This document shows positions 28,296 to 40,007 of a DNA stretch of 64,000 nucleotides, piece after piece (position 1 is the stretch's first letter; the number at the start of each line of letters is the position of its first letter). Origin of the DNA: Trujillonella endophytica (GTDB lineage: Bacteria > Actinomycetota > Actinomycetes > Mycobacteriales > Geodermatophilaceae). The translations under genes and the position numbers were made by a program. The notes below the pieces were generated by a model, which did no database searches, was not told the origin of the DNA, and worked only from the letters and a program-made list of their open reading frames with translations. Where the stretch lies: contig NZ_JABGCI010000007.1 of NCBI RefSeq assembly GCF_019799905.1, positions 124,001 through 188,000 of the forward strand. The letters are read 5' to 3'.

Positions 28296-30482
28296 TCAGC
28301 CGCGCGGCAGGCCCAGCACGTGCTCGGCGATGACGTTGAGCTGGATCTCCACCGTGCCACCGCCGAGCAGCAGCTTCGGCGTGGACAGGTGGGCCATGGC
28401 GGCGGACCCGCCGTCGGTGCCGAGCACCGCGGCCCCGGCCCCGTGCCAGCCGAGCACCGTGCGGGTGACCGTGGCGTGGTGCTCGGCCGAGCCGACCTTG
28501 AGCACGCTGGCCTCTCCGCCCGGCTGCTGCCCGGCGAGCCGGCGCAGCAGCGAGCGGCGCCCCAGGGCCTCCAGCGCGGCGGACCGCGCGGTGAGTGCGG
28601 CGAGGTCCCGGAGCACGCTGTCGCGGTCCGCGCCGCCGGCGAGCGCCGCGGCGGCGTGCGCGGTCAGGTCCCCGACCCCCCCGCCGCCCGACCGGCCGGT
28701 GGCGATGGAGACGCGCTCGTTGCCCAGCGTGGTGCGGGCCAGCCGCCACCCCTCCCCCGGCGCACCGATGAGCGCGTCCGGCGGCACGAGGACGCCGTCC
28801 AGGAACACCTCGTTGAACAGGTACTCGCCGTTGGCCTCGCGCAGCGGCCGCACGTCCACCCCGGGGGCGCGCATGTCGACGACGAAGTAGCTGAGCCCCT
28901 TGTGCCGGGGCGCCTCCGGGTCGGTGCGGGCCAGGCAGATGCCGACGTCGGCCTGCGCCGCCTTGGACGTCCACACCTTCTGCCCGTCCAGCCGCCAGCC
29001 CCCCTCGACCGGCACCGCCCGCGTGGCCAGCGACGCCAGGTCCGAGCCCGCGCCGGGCTCGCTGAACAGCTGGCACCAGACCAGCTCACCGCGGAGGGTC
29101 GGGCCGACCCAGCGCTCCCGCTGCTCGTCGGTGCCGTGCGCCAGGACCGTGGGCAGCGCCCACTCACCGATGACGGTCGACGGCTGCTCCAGGCCGGCCC
29201 GCTGGAACTCCTGCGCGACGACGACCTGTCCCACCGCGTCGATCCCGAGTCCGTGCGGCGGCGGGTACTGCGGGGCGACCAGGCCCGCGTCGGCCAGCGC
29301 CCGGCGCCGCTCCGGCTCCGGCAGGGCAGCGGCGCGGGCCAGGTCGGCGGCCACCCGCTCGCGCAGCCCGGCCGGCTCGTCGTCCAGCTCGACGGTCGCC
29401 GCGCGCGGGGTGGCCAGCGCCAGCTCGCCGAGCCGCAGGGCGCCGGTCGCCCGGGGGCCCAGCAGGGCGGCGAGGCTCATCGCCCGGCGCCAGTAGAGGT
29501 GGACGTCGTGCTCCCACGTGTAGCCGATCCCGCCCAGCAGCGTGACGGTGTCCAGGGCGACGTCGACGGCGTCCGGGAGGCAGGTCTCCGCGGCCGCGGC
29601 GGCGGCGACGGCGAACTGCTCGGGCCCCTCGTCCGCGGCCGCGGCGGCGTCCCACACGGCGGCGGCCATCAGCTCGGTCCGGGTGAACAGGCGGGCGCAC
29701 TTGTGCTTGATCGCCTGGAAGGAGCCGACGGGACGCCCGAACTGCTCGCGCACCCCCACGTAGGCCAGGCCGGTCTCCTGGCACCACCGGGTCAGGCCCG
29801 CGGCCTCCGCGCTGAACAGCAGCTCGGCGAGGGTCCGCACCCGGTCGGCGTCGACGTCGAGGACGGCGTCGGCGGGCACGTGCAGGTCCGCGGCCTCGAG
29901 GCGGCCGACGTCGCGGGTGACGTCGACGCCCTCGGCCGGCCGCCGGACCAGCTGCCCCGCCCGCTCCGCGTCGAGGACCAGCCACACCGCTCCCCCGGGC
30001 GTCTGCGCCGCGAGGACGACGACGTCGGCGGCGAGCGCGCCGAGCACCGGCTCGCTCTCGCCGGAGACGACCCAGCCGCCGCCGGCCTCCCGCGCCCGCA
30101 GGCCGGCCGGACGCAGCGCCAGGCAGCCGGTCGCGCCGCCGGCGAGGGCCTCGAGGACCGCGGCGTGGGCCGCCGTCCCGTGCCGCGCGACCAGGGCGCC
30201 GGCCAGCAGCGTCGGCAGCAGCGGTCCCGGCACGAGGGCGCGCCCGGCGGCCTCCAGGACGACGGCCAGCTCCACCAGGCCCGCGCCGTCACCGCCGGCC
30301 GCCTCGGGCAGGTGCAGCGACAGGAGGCCCTGGTCGCGCAGCTGCGCCCAGCCCTCCGGCCGCGCGCCGGCGCCCAGCTCCGCCAGCGCGGCCCGCGTCC
30401 GCGCGACCGGTGCCCACCGGGCGGCGACGCCGGCGACCGCCGCGGCCAGGTCGACGTGCTCCTCGAGCAGGGCGATCCCCAC
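28296..30482 (-). CDS. Double-domain fused acyl-CoA dehydrogenase (FadE34-like)
   Basis: A 728-residue FAD enzyme made of two acyl-CoA dehydrogenase domains in tandem. Domain 1 (about 1-340) ends in LLGGIGYTWEHDVHLYWRRA, with the Glu that serves as base in related FadE subunits. Domain 2 (about 385-728) has WCQLFSEPGAGSDLASL for FAD binding and ends GGGTVEIQLNVIAEHVLGLPRG, lacking the Glu of classical medium-chain enzymes. This mimics an alpha2beta2 FadE pair in one chain, as in the steroid side-chain enzyme FadE34 (ChsE3), which suggests a sterol- or bile-acid-type substrate. The stop of the next gene upstream lies four bases before its start. Confidence 0.88.
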   Translation of the reverse strand: MGIALLEEHVDLAAAVAGVAARWAPVARTRAALAELGAGARPEGWAQLRDQGLLSLHLPEAAGGDGAGLVELAVVLEAAGRALVPGPLLPTLLAGALVARHGTAAHAAVLEALAGGATGCLALRPAGLRAREAGGGWVVSGESEPVLGALAADVVVLAAQTPGGAVWLVLDAERAGQLVRRPAEGVDVTRDVGRLEAADLHVPADAVLDVDADRVRTLAELLFSAEAAGLTRWCQETGLAYVGVREQFGRPVGSFQAIKHKCARLFTRTELMAAAVWDAAAAADEGPEQFAVAAAAAAETCLPDAVDVALDTVTLLGGIGYTWEHDVHLYWRRAMSLAALLGPRATGALRLGELALATPRAATVELDDEPAGLRERVAADLARAAALPEPERRRALADAGLVAPQYPPPHGLGIDAVGQVVVAQEFQRAGLEQPSTVIGEWALPTVLAHGTDEQRERWVGPTLRGELVWCQLFSEPGAGSDLASLATRAVPVEGGWRLDGQKVWTSKAAQADVGICLARTDPEAPRHKGLSYFVVDMRAPGVDVRPLREANGEYLFNEVFLDGVLVPPDALIGAPGEGWRLARTTLGNERVSIATGRSGGGGVGDLTAHAAAALAGGADRDSVLRDLAALTARSAALEALGRRSLLRRLAGQQPGGEASVLKVGSAEHHATVTRTVLGWHGAGAAVLGTDGGSAAMAHLSTPKLLLGGGTVEIQLNVIAEHVLGLPRG

Positions 30483-30486
30483 CGGC

Positions 30487-31350
30487 TCAGCCGTCCAGGC
30501 CGAGGACGCGGGCGGCGTTGCCGTAGAGGAACTTCGGCCAGACCTCGTCGCGGAAGGGCACGGAGGGCATGTCCCGGAAGATGCGCTCCAGCGACATGCC
30601 CGCCGGGAAGTAGCCGGCGTAGAGGACCTTGTCCGCGCCGCGGCTGTTGGCGTAGTCGACGATCGCCTTCGGGTAGTACCTCGGTGCGAAGGCCGAGGTC
30701 GAGTAGTACAGGTTCGGCCACTTGAGCATGAGCTTGACGGCCAGCTCCTCCCACGGCTCGCAGCCGTGGCGGGTCACGAAGACCAGGTCGGGGAAGTCGA
30801 ACATGACCCGGTCGATCCGGCCGACCTCCTGCACCTCGTAGGGCACGCGGGGTCCGGGGACCCCCGCGCACACGAAGATCGGGATGCCGAGCTCCACGCA
30901 CGTGGCGTAGACGGGGTACATCTGCGGGGCGTCGATGGCCACCTGCGGGAACGTGCCGGCCGGGAAGACCGTCGTCGCCCGGATGCCGAACTCCTCGTGC
31001 TGCCGGCGCAGGGCGCGGACGGTCCCCATGACGTCGTTGGGGTCGGTCACCACACCGGCGGGGAGGAACCGGTCCGGGTGCTGCCGGATCGCCCGCTCCG
31101 CGGCCTCGCCGTTGACGTGGACCATGCCCTTCTCGATGCCGAAGCGGTCCATCTCGGTCAGCGTGATCGCCACGGGGTCCGACGTCGGCAGGTCGGCCGG
31201 GACGTCCGTGAACATGTACTCGGCCGGCATGTGCGACGCCTGCGAGGCGGCGTCCTTGGTCTGCCGGCGGATGAAGTCGTACTGCGCGGATCCCTCGGTC
31301 GGGAAGCCGATCAGCGTGTCGATGACCGGGAGGTCGGTCGGGCCGGGCAT
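30487..31350 (-). CDS. Amidohydrolase-fold protein with eroded metal site
   Basis: A 287-residue amidohydrolase_2-type TIM barrel. The N-terminal DxHxH-type motif reads VIDTLIGFPTEG, without the histidines. The C-terminal GSDYP motif reads LYAGYFPAGM, without the Asp. VFVTRHGCEPWEE keeps one His. It may therefore be a pseudoenzyme or a metal-independent hydrolase/decarboxylase. The ATG at 31350 has GAGGGA upstream. The stop is four bases before the fused dehydrogenase start, so the two are cotranscribed. A TetR operator-like site lies 65 bases upstream. Confidence 0.8.
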   Translation of the reverse strand: MPGPTDLPVIDTLIGFPTEGSAQYDFIRRQTKDAASQASHMPAEYMFTDVPADLPTSDPVAITLTEMDRFGIEKGMVHVNGEAAERAIRQHPDRFLPAGVVTDPNDVMGTVRALRRQHEEFGIRATTVFPAGTFPQVAIDAPQMYPVYATCVELGIPIFVCAGVPGPRVPYEVQEVGRIDRVMFDFPDLVFVTRHGCEPWEELAVKLMLKWPNLYYSTSAFAPRYYPKAIVDYANSRGADKVLYAGYFPAGMSLERIFRDMPSVPFRDEVWPKFLYGNAARVLGLDG

Positions 31351-31414
31351 GGGTTCCCTCGGATTCCTGGGGACGGCGGGAGGACCGGGCGCGGGCCCCG
31401 GGACGGCCTCACTT

Positions 31415-31429
31415 TGGAACACCGTTCTA
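31415..31429. promoter_or_regulatory. Operator-like site 2 (TGGAACACCGTTCTA)
   Basis: A 15-base partial palindrome between the amidohydrolase-like gene and the divergent TetR gene. Its reverse complement, TAGAACGGTGTTCCA, pairs with site 1 (28262-28276). It is similar in style to KstR boxes (AAC..GTT) but with a three-base centre. Confidence 0.6.
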
Positions 31430-31518
31430 GGACTGTCAAGGCGCCGCGGACGCCCCTCCGGCTCACCCGGTCGGGTCCCCCCGGTGGCACGCCGGCGCTC
31501 CTCCCGAGCGGCGCCGGT

Positions 31519-31524
31519 TACCGT
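31519..31524 (+). promoter_or_regulatory. Leaderless -10 element of the TetR gene
   Basis: TACCGT six bases before the GTG at 31531; no Shine-Dalgarno. Confidence 0.4.
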
Positions 31525-31530
31525 TCCGCT

Positions 31531-32160
31531 GTGACCGGCGTCGAGGCCCCAGCCGCGCTGCGGCGGGAGTCCATGACCCCGCGGCAGCTGGCCCGCCGGG
31601 ACCGGCTGATCGAGACGGTCGTCGAGATCGTCACCGAGGTGGGTCCGCACGGCCTGCAGATGCGCGAGGTCGCGGAGCGCTCCGGCGTCGCGCTGGGCAC
31701 CGCCTACAAGTACTTCCGCTCCCGGGAGCAGCTGATGGCCGCGGCGCTCGCGGAGTGGCAGCAACCGCTGATGGCGCGGATGGCCTCGGTCAGCCGCGCG
31801 CGGGACGCCGACACCGCCGGCCTCGTGTCGGCCTACCTGCGGCGGGCCCTGCGGGCGTTCCACCGCAACCCGAACATGGGCGCCCTGATGGTGCTGATGC
31901 AGACCTCGGCCGACCCCGACGTCGTCGAGAAGGTCGCGGAGATGGGCACCCGGAGCACCGCCGTCATGGAGCAGATGCTGGACGGCCTCGCGCCCGAGGC
32001 CGTGCCGCACGTCAGCCGCGGCCTCGAGGCCGTGCTGATGAACTCGGTGACCGCGCTGGTCACCGGCCGCGCGACCCTGGACGAGGCCCTGGACCGGGCC
32101 GAGGGCGTGGCCCGGCTGCTGCTCTCCGGCGCCGGCTCGACGGGATCCACCGGCGGCTGA
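31531..32160 (+). CDS. TetR-family regulator of the acyl-CoA locus
   Basis: A 209-residue TetR repressor. The N-terminal helix-turn-helix is at about residues 20-65 (VVEIVTEVG...MREVAERSGVALGTAYKYFRSREQL). The C-terminal ligand domain has a KstR-like profile (HRNPNMGALMVLMQTSADPDVVEKV). The GTG at 31531 follows TACCGT at six bases. It is divergent from the amidohydrolase-fehydrogenase operon. Two 15-bp palindromes in front of the two amidohydrolase genes are its likely targets, with an acyl-CoA as the probable inducer. Confidence 0.88.
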   Translation: MTGVEAPAALRRESMTPRQLARRDRLIETVVEIVTEVGPHGLQMREVAERSGVALGTAYKYFRSREQLMAAALAEWQQPLMARMASVSRARDADTAGLVSAYLRRALRAFHRNPNMGALMVLMQTSADPDVVEKVAEMGTRSTAVMEQMLDGLAPEAVPHVSRGLEAVLMNSVTALVTGRATLDEALDRAEGVARLLLSGAGSTGSTGG

Positions 32161-32219
32161 CCCCCCCGCTCCCGGCCTCCCTCCGGAGCCCACGACCCGG
32201 CCGTGAGACGGTGGGCGGC

Positions 32220-33023
32220 ATGGAGTCCGGCGCCCTCTTCGTGCCCGACGGGGACGCCTTCGTCGCCACCGAGCTGTCGCAGGGGGCCTGGGATCCCGGC
32301 GACGCCAACGGCGGGTCCGCGCTCGCCCTCCTCGGCCACGTCCTCGACGGGGTGCCGACGCTGGTCCCCATGACGCTCGCCCGGCTCACCGCGGACCTGA
32401 TGCGTCCCCTGCCGCTGGGCCGGCCGCTGACCGTCGAGTCCGCCGTCGTCCGGCAGGGCAAGAAGATCCAGCTGGTCGACCTGCACCTGCTCGTCGACGG
32501 CGTCCTGCACGCCCGGGCCTCGGCGCTGCGGCTGCGCGACGCCGACCTGACCGGGCGCGACGACCTGCCGACCGGCGCCGCGCCGGCGACGACCGCGCCG
32601 CTGGTCCCGCCGTACGAGGCGGTGAGCCTGCGCGAGACGTCGGTGTCCCAGGCCGGGTTCATCCGAGGCGTGGACATGCGGCACGCCCCGGCCGGCGACG
32701 GTGCGGAGAAGGGCGTGTGGGTGCGGCTCGAGGTGCCCGTGGTCGCCGGCGAGCCGGTGCGCCCCACCGCGCGGATGGCCCTGGCCTTCGACTACGCCAA
32801 CAACGTCAACGTCTCGATGTCCCCCGGCACCGCGACGACGATCAACCCGGACGTGAGCGCCCACGTGCTGCGGCAGCAGCGCGGCGAGTGGGTGGCCATC
32901 ACCGGGCGGACGGAGTTCGACGCGGGGCTGGGGCGCGGCGTCTCGACCGCCGTCCTCAGCGACGACGACGGGGTCTTCGCGCACGTCACCGTCTGCCAGC
33001 TGGTCCAGCCCCGGCCCCGCTGA
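32220..33023 (+). CDS. Acyl-CoA thioesterase-family (TesB-like, double hot-dog) protein
   Basis: A 267-residue protein with two hot-dog domains of the TesB-like thioesterase family, expected to hydrolyse acyl-CoA. The N-terminal domain shows WDPGDANGGSALALLGHVLD and the Met/Leu-rich segment LTADLMRPLPLGRPLTVES. The C-terminal domain has MALAFDYANNVNVSMSPG, with the conserved Asp region. The ATG at 32220 starts a frame following the TetR gene by 59 bases. It fits the acyl-CoA catabolic neighbourhood. The substrate chain is unknown. Confidence 0.85.
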   Translation: MESGALFVPDGDAFVATELSQGAWDPGDANGGSALALLGHVLDGVPTLVPMTLARLTADLMRPLPLGRPLTVESAVVRQGKKIQLVDLHLLVDGVLHARASALRLRDADLTGRDDLPTGAAPATTAPLVPPYEAVSLRETSVSQAGFIRGVDMRHAPAGDGAEKGVWVRLEVPVVAGEPVRPTARMALAFDYANNVNVSMSPGTATTINPDVSAHVLRQQRGEWVAITGRTEFDAGLGRGVSTAVLSDDDGVFAHVTVCQLVQPRPR

Positions 33024-33099
33024 GGGCCGGGGCGCCTCCGCGACCGTCCGCGCGGCAGTACGGTCCCCCGCACCGACCGACCACCCACGGGAGCCGGCG

Positions 33100-34284
33100 A
33101 TGCGCGGATACCGGGCAGACCACGCCTTCGACGGCGAGCGCGTCCGCCCGGACGGCGTCCTCGTCCTCGTGGAGGGCGACCGGATCGTCGGCGTCGGACC
33201 GGCCTCCGCCCCCGCGCCCGCGGGGGTGCGGGTCCACTCCCTCCCGGGGAGCACCCTGCTGCCGGGGCTGGTCGACACCCACGTGCACCTGTGCGCCGAC
33301 GCCGGTCCGCGTGCCCTGGACACGATCCCCGACCGGTCCGCCGACGACCTCGACGCGGGCATCGAGGCGGCACTGGCGGGACACCTGGCCGCCGGCGTGA
33401 CCGCGGTCCGCGACCTCGGTGACCACTCCTTCGCGGTGCTCGACCGGCACCGCGACCGGTCCACGGGCCCGACCGTCGTCGGGGCCGGGCCCCCGCTCAC
33501 CTCCCCCGGCGGCCACTGCTGGTCGATGGGCGGCGCGGCCCGCGGCGAGGAGGCGCTGCGCGCCGCCGTCCGCGAGCGCGTCGACCGCGGAGCGGGGGTC
33601 GTGAAGATCATGGTCAGCGGGGGCCTGCTGACGCCCGGCACCGATCCGCTGGCGTGCCAGTTCGAGCCCGCGGAGCTGCGGGCGGTGGTGGACGAGGCGC
33701 ACCGGCACGGCCTGCCGGTGACCGGGCACGCCCACCCGCTGGTCGCCGTCGAGCGCTGCATCGCGGCCGGCGTCGACGGGATCGAGCACGGCAGCTGCCT
33801 GACGGCGGGAGGCGTCCGGACACCGCCGGAGCTCGTCGCCCGACTGGCCGTGGACGGGACGCCGGTCTGCCCGACGCTCGGCCGGCTCCCGGGGATGGAT
33901 CCGCCGCCGCACGTCCGCGCGCGGATGGCGGCGGTCGGCATCGACTACGACCGCCACCTGGGCACGGTCGGCGGCCTGCACGAGGCCGGGGTGGCGCTCC
34001 TCGCCGGCACCGACGCCGGCGTCGGCCCGAGCAAGCCGCACGGCGTGCTGCCCCATGCCGTGGTCGAGCTGGTGGGGTGCGGCCTGCCCGTCGCGACGGC
34101 GCTCGCCGCCGCGACCGGTCGCGCCGCGCTCGCCTGCGGGCTCGGCGGCCGGACCGGGCGCCTGGCCGTCGGCCTGCAGGCCGACCTGCTGCTCGTCGAC
34201 GGCGACGCGACCGTCGACGTCGGCGCCCTGCTGCGGCCCCGCACCGTCGTCTCCCGGGGCCGCGAGGTGGCCGTCCTGGGCTGA
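33100..34284 (+). CDS. Imidazolonepropionase-like amidohydrolase with intact metal site
   Basis: A 394-residue amidohydrolase of the imidazolonepropionase/prolidase-like group. The HxH motif is GLVDTHVHLCAD, the bridging Lys region is GVVKIMVSGG, the metal His residues are in TGHAHPLVAVE and GIEHGSCL, and the final Asp is in LLAGTDAGVGPS. All binuclear-metal residues are therefore present, unlike in the protein at 30487-31350. The start is the ATG at 33100. Natural substrates of this group are mostly unknown and include peptides and organophosphates. Confidence 0.88.
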   Translation: MRGYRADHAFDGERVRPDGVLVLVEGDRIVGVGPASAPAPAGVRVHSLPGSTLLPGLVDTHVHLCADAGPRALDTIPDRSADDLDAGIEAALAGHLAAGVTAVRDLGDHSFAVLDRHRDRSTGPTVVGAGPPLTSPGGHCWSMGGAARGEEALRAAVRERVDRGAGVVKIMVSGGLLTPGTDPLACQFEPAELRAVVDEAHRHGLPVTGHAHPLVAVERCIAAGVDGIEHGSCLTAGGVRTPPELVARLAVDGTPVCPTLGRLPGMDPPPHVRARMAAVGIDYDRHLGTVGGLHEAGVALLAGTDAGVGPSKPHGVLPHAVVELVGCGLPVATALAAATGRAALACGLGGRTGRLAVGLQADLLLVDGDATVDVGALLRPRTVVSRGREVAVLG

Positions 34285-34288
34285 GGCC

Positions 34289-38089
<3,801 letters not shown>

Positions 38090-38240
38090 GACGTCGATGG
38101 TCTCATCCCACGGCAACCGGCTCCCTTCCGTTCCCGCCCGCGCGCCCTCTCCGGCCCCGCTCCCCGGACGGGGGTCCCCGGGTCGGGCGATCGCCGCGCG
38201 CACGGGCCCGCGCAGGCAGGGCGGCGCGGCCGGACCGACG

Positions 38241-38246
38241 TAGGCT
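38241..38246 (+). promoter_or_regulatory. Leaderless -10 element of the PAC2 gene
   Basis: TAGGCT seven bases before the GTG at 38254; no Shine-Dalgarno between. Confidence 0.45.
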
Positions 38247-38253
38247 TCCAGGG

Positions 38254-39117
38254 GTGATCGACCCGAAGTCCCCGTCCGAGGACCTGCCCCAGCTCACCGA
38301 CCCCGTGGTGGTGGTGGCCTTCGAGGGCTGGAACGACGCCGGCGACGCGGCGACCGGTGCGCTGGAGCACCTCGAGCTCATCTGGGACGCCGCCCCGCTG
38401 GCCGCGCTGGATCCCGAGGACTACTACGACTTCCAGGTCAACCGGCCGACCGTCTCCCTCGTCGGCGGGGTGAGCCGCCGGATCGAGTGGCCGACGACGC
38501 GCGTCTCGGTCGCCCGCCCCCCGGGTGCCGAGCGCGACGTCGTCCTCATCCGGGGCATCGAGCCCAACATGCGGTGGCGCAGCTTCTGCGACGAGCTCAT
38601 CGAGCTGTGCCAGGAGCTGGACGCGCGCACCGTCGTCGGCCTCGGCGCGCTGCTGGCCGACACCCCGCACACCCGGCCGGTGCCGGTGACCGGTTCGGCC
38701 TACGACGCCGAGTCCGCCGAGAGGTGGGGTCTGGAGACCTCCCGCTACGAGGGGCCCACCGGCATCCTCGGCGTCTTCCAGGACGCCTGCGTGCAGGCCG
38801 GGCTGCCGGCGATCAGCTTCTGGGCCGCCGTGCCGCACTACGTCTCCCAGCCGCCCTCGCCGCGGGCGACCGTCGCGCTGCTGCAGCGGGTCGAGGAGGT
38901 GCTCGAGCTGACCGTGCCGCTCGGCGCCCTGCCCGCGCAGGCCGAGGAGTGGGTGAAGACTGTCGACGAGATGGCGCAGGAGGACGACGAGGTGGTCGAG
39001 TACGTGCGCTCCCTGGAGGAGCGGGCCACCGAGGTCGACCTCTCCCAGGCCAACGGCGACTCCATCGCCCGCGAGTTCGAGAGGTATCTGCGCCGGCGGG
39101 GCTCCTCCCCGAACTAG
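38254..39117 (+). CDS. PAC2-family protein (proteasome-assembly-chaperone-like fold)
   Basis: A 287-residue PAC2-domain protein (DUF75/COG2047-type), the fold of eukaryotic proteasome assembly chaperone 2. The core runs [22 protein letters not shown] through [17 protein letters not shown] later acidic helical tail ([20 protein letters not shown]) is probably coiled coil. It is a cytosolic protein. The GTG at 38254 is leaderless. The pairing with metH is conserved in M. tuberculosis. In actinobacteria a proteasome-assembly role is unproven, but the same window carries the 20S proteasome genes 28 kb away. Confidence 0.88.
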   Translation: MIDPKSPSEDLPQLTDPVVVVAFEGWNDAGDAATGALEHLELIWDAAPLAALDPEDYYDFQVNRPTVSLVGGVSRRIEWPTTRVSVARPPGAERDVVLIRGIEPNMRWRSFCDELIELCQELDARTVVGLGALLADTPHTRPVPVTGSAYDAESAERWGLETSRYEGPTGILGVFQDACVQAGLPAISFWAAVPHYVSQPPSPRATVALLQRVEEVLELTVPLGALPAQAEEWVKTVDEMAQEDDEVVEYVRSLEERATEVDLSQANGDSIAREFERYLRRRGSSPN

Positions 39118-39147
39118 CCGAACCCCCCGACGAGCCGAACCCCCCGC

Positions 39148-39204
39148 CGAGATCTGCACACTCGTCGCCATCAGGGCCTGATGGCGACGAGTGTGCAGAT
39201 CTCG
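39148..39204. repeat. 28-bp perfect inverted repeat
   Basis: Arms 39148-39175 and 39177-39204 pair perfectly around a single G; key sequence CGAGATCTGCACACTCG with its mirror. It follows the PAC2 stop by 30 bases and lies upstream of the VOC gene, both on the plus strand. It is unusually long and AT-containing for a local terminator and may be a copy of a dispersed palindromic element. Confidence 0.85.
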
Positions 39205-39230
39205 TCGGTGTGGTCGGGCAGGGTGGGGGC

Positions 39231-39674
39231 ATGGAGCCGCGCCTGGACCTGCTGACCGTCGCCGTCCCCGACCTGGACGCCGCCCGCCGCTTCTACGTCG
39301 AGGGGCTGGGCTGGGCACCGGCGCTCGACGTGCCGGGTGAGATCGTCTTCCTCCAGATCGGCCGGGGGTTGCTGCTCGGCCTGTTCGGCGCCGCCGACCT
39401 GGCCGCCGACATGGAGGTGCCGGCGGAGGCCGTCGTCCCCGGCGGGGGGTTCACCCTCGCGCACAACGTCGAGGGCCCCGGCGCCGTCCGCGAGGTGTTC
39501 GCCGACGCGGTCGCGGCCGGCGCCCGGCCGCTGAAGGAGCCCCAGGAGGCCGCCTTCGGGGGCTTCCACGCGTACTTCGCCGACCCCGCCGGCATCCGCT
39601 GGGAGGTCGCGCACAACCCCGGCTGGCGGGTGGACCCCGACGGCACCGTGCACATCGGTGCCGTGGAGGGCTGA
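39231..39674 (+). CDS. VOC (glyoxalase/bleomycin-resistance) superfamily protein
   Basis: A 147-residue protein with two beta-alpha-beta-beta-beta modules of the vicinal oxygen chelate fold. It opens LDLLTVAVPDLDAARRFYVEGLGW and the second module contains FGGFHAYFADPAGIRWEVAHN. The usual metal His at the N terminus is replaced by VAVPD, so the metal site is incomplete. The C terminus ends WRVDPDGTVHIG. The ATG at 39231 has a G-rich tract upstream. It is three bases from the TfoX-like gene. Function unknown. Confidence 0.85.
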   Translation: MEPRLDLLTVAVPDLDAARRFYVEGLGWAPALDVPGEIVFLQIGRGLLLGLFGAADLAADMEVPAEAVVPGGGFTLAHNVEGPGAVREVFADAVAAGARPLKEPQEAAFGGFHAYFADPAGIRWEVAHNPGWRVDPDGTVHIGAVEG

Positions 39675-39677
39675 GCC

Positions 39678-40004
39678 GTGCCCTGGTCCCCCGAGACCGC
39701 CGAGCGGGTCCGCCGGCTGCTGGCCGACCGGGACGACGTCGTGGAGAAGCGGATGGTCGGTGGCGGCTTGTCGTTCATGGTGGCCAGCCGGATGTGCTGC
39801 GGGGTCGCCGGCGACGCGCTCATGGTGCGGGTCGGCGCGGACGCCGCGCCCGCGGCCCTCGCCGAGCCGCACGTGACGCCGATGGTGCTGGGCGGCCAGC
39901 CGCTGGACGCCTTCGTGCTCGTCGCCCCGGAGGGCCACGCCGACGACGCCGCATTGATCGCGTGGGTGGCCAGGGGGCTGGCCTTCGTCAGCGGCGGCCG
40001 GTAG
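39678..40004 (+). CDS. TfoX N-terminal-domain protein
   Basis: A 108-residue protein of the TfoX/Sxy N-terminal family. The core is VRRLLADRDDVVEKRMVGGGLSFMVASRMCCGVAGDALMVRVG. The C-terminal TfoX domain is absent, as in many actinobacterial versions. A GTG start at 39678 follows the VOC stop by three bases, so the two genes are cotranscribed. It is convergent with the dGTPase gene. No competence role can be inferred here. Confidence 0.85.
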   Translation: MPWSPETAERVRRLLADRDDVVEKRMVGGGLSFMVASRMCCGVAGDALMVRVGADAAPAALAEPHVTPMVLGGQPLDAFVLVAPEGHADDAALIAWVARGLAFVSGGR

Positions 40005-40007
40005 TCC

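Noticed and set aside
26995..29076. Extension of the amidohydrolase frame through the dehydrogenase gene
   Set aside because: The upstream part is antisense or out of frame to a clear acyl-CoA dehydrogenase; the enzyme begins at MTELPF.
38090..38253. Cobalamin or SAM riboswitch before metH
   Set aside because: No recognisable conserved box or pseudoknot pattern was seen by eye; not supported.
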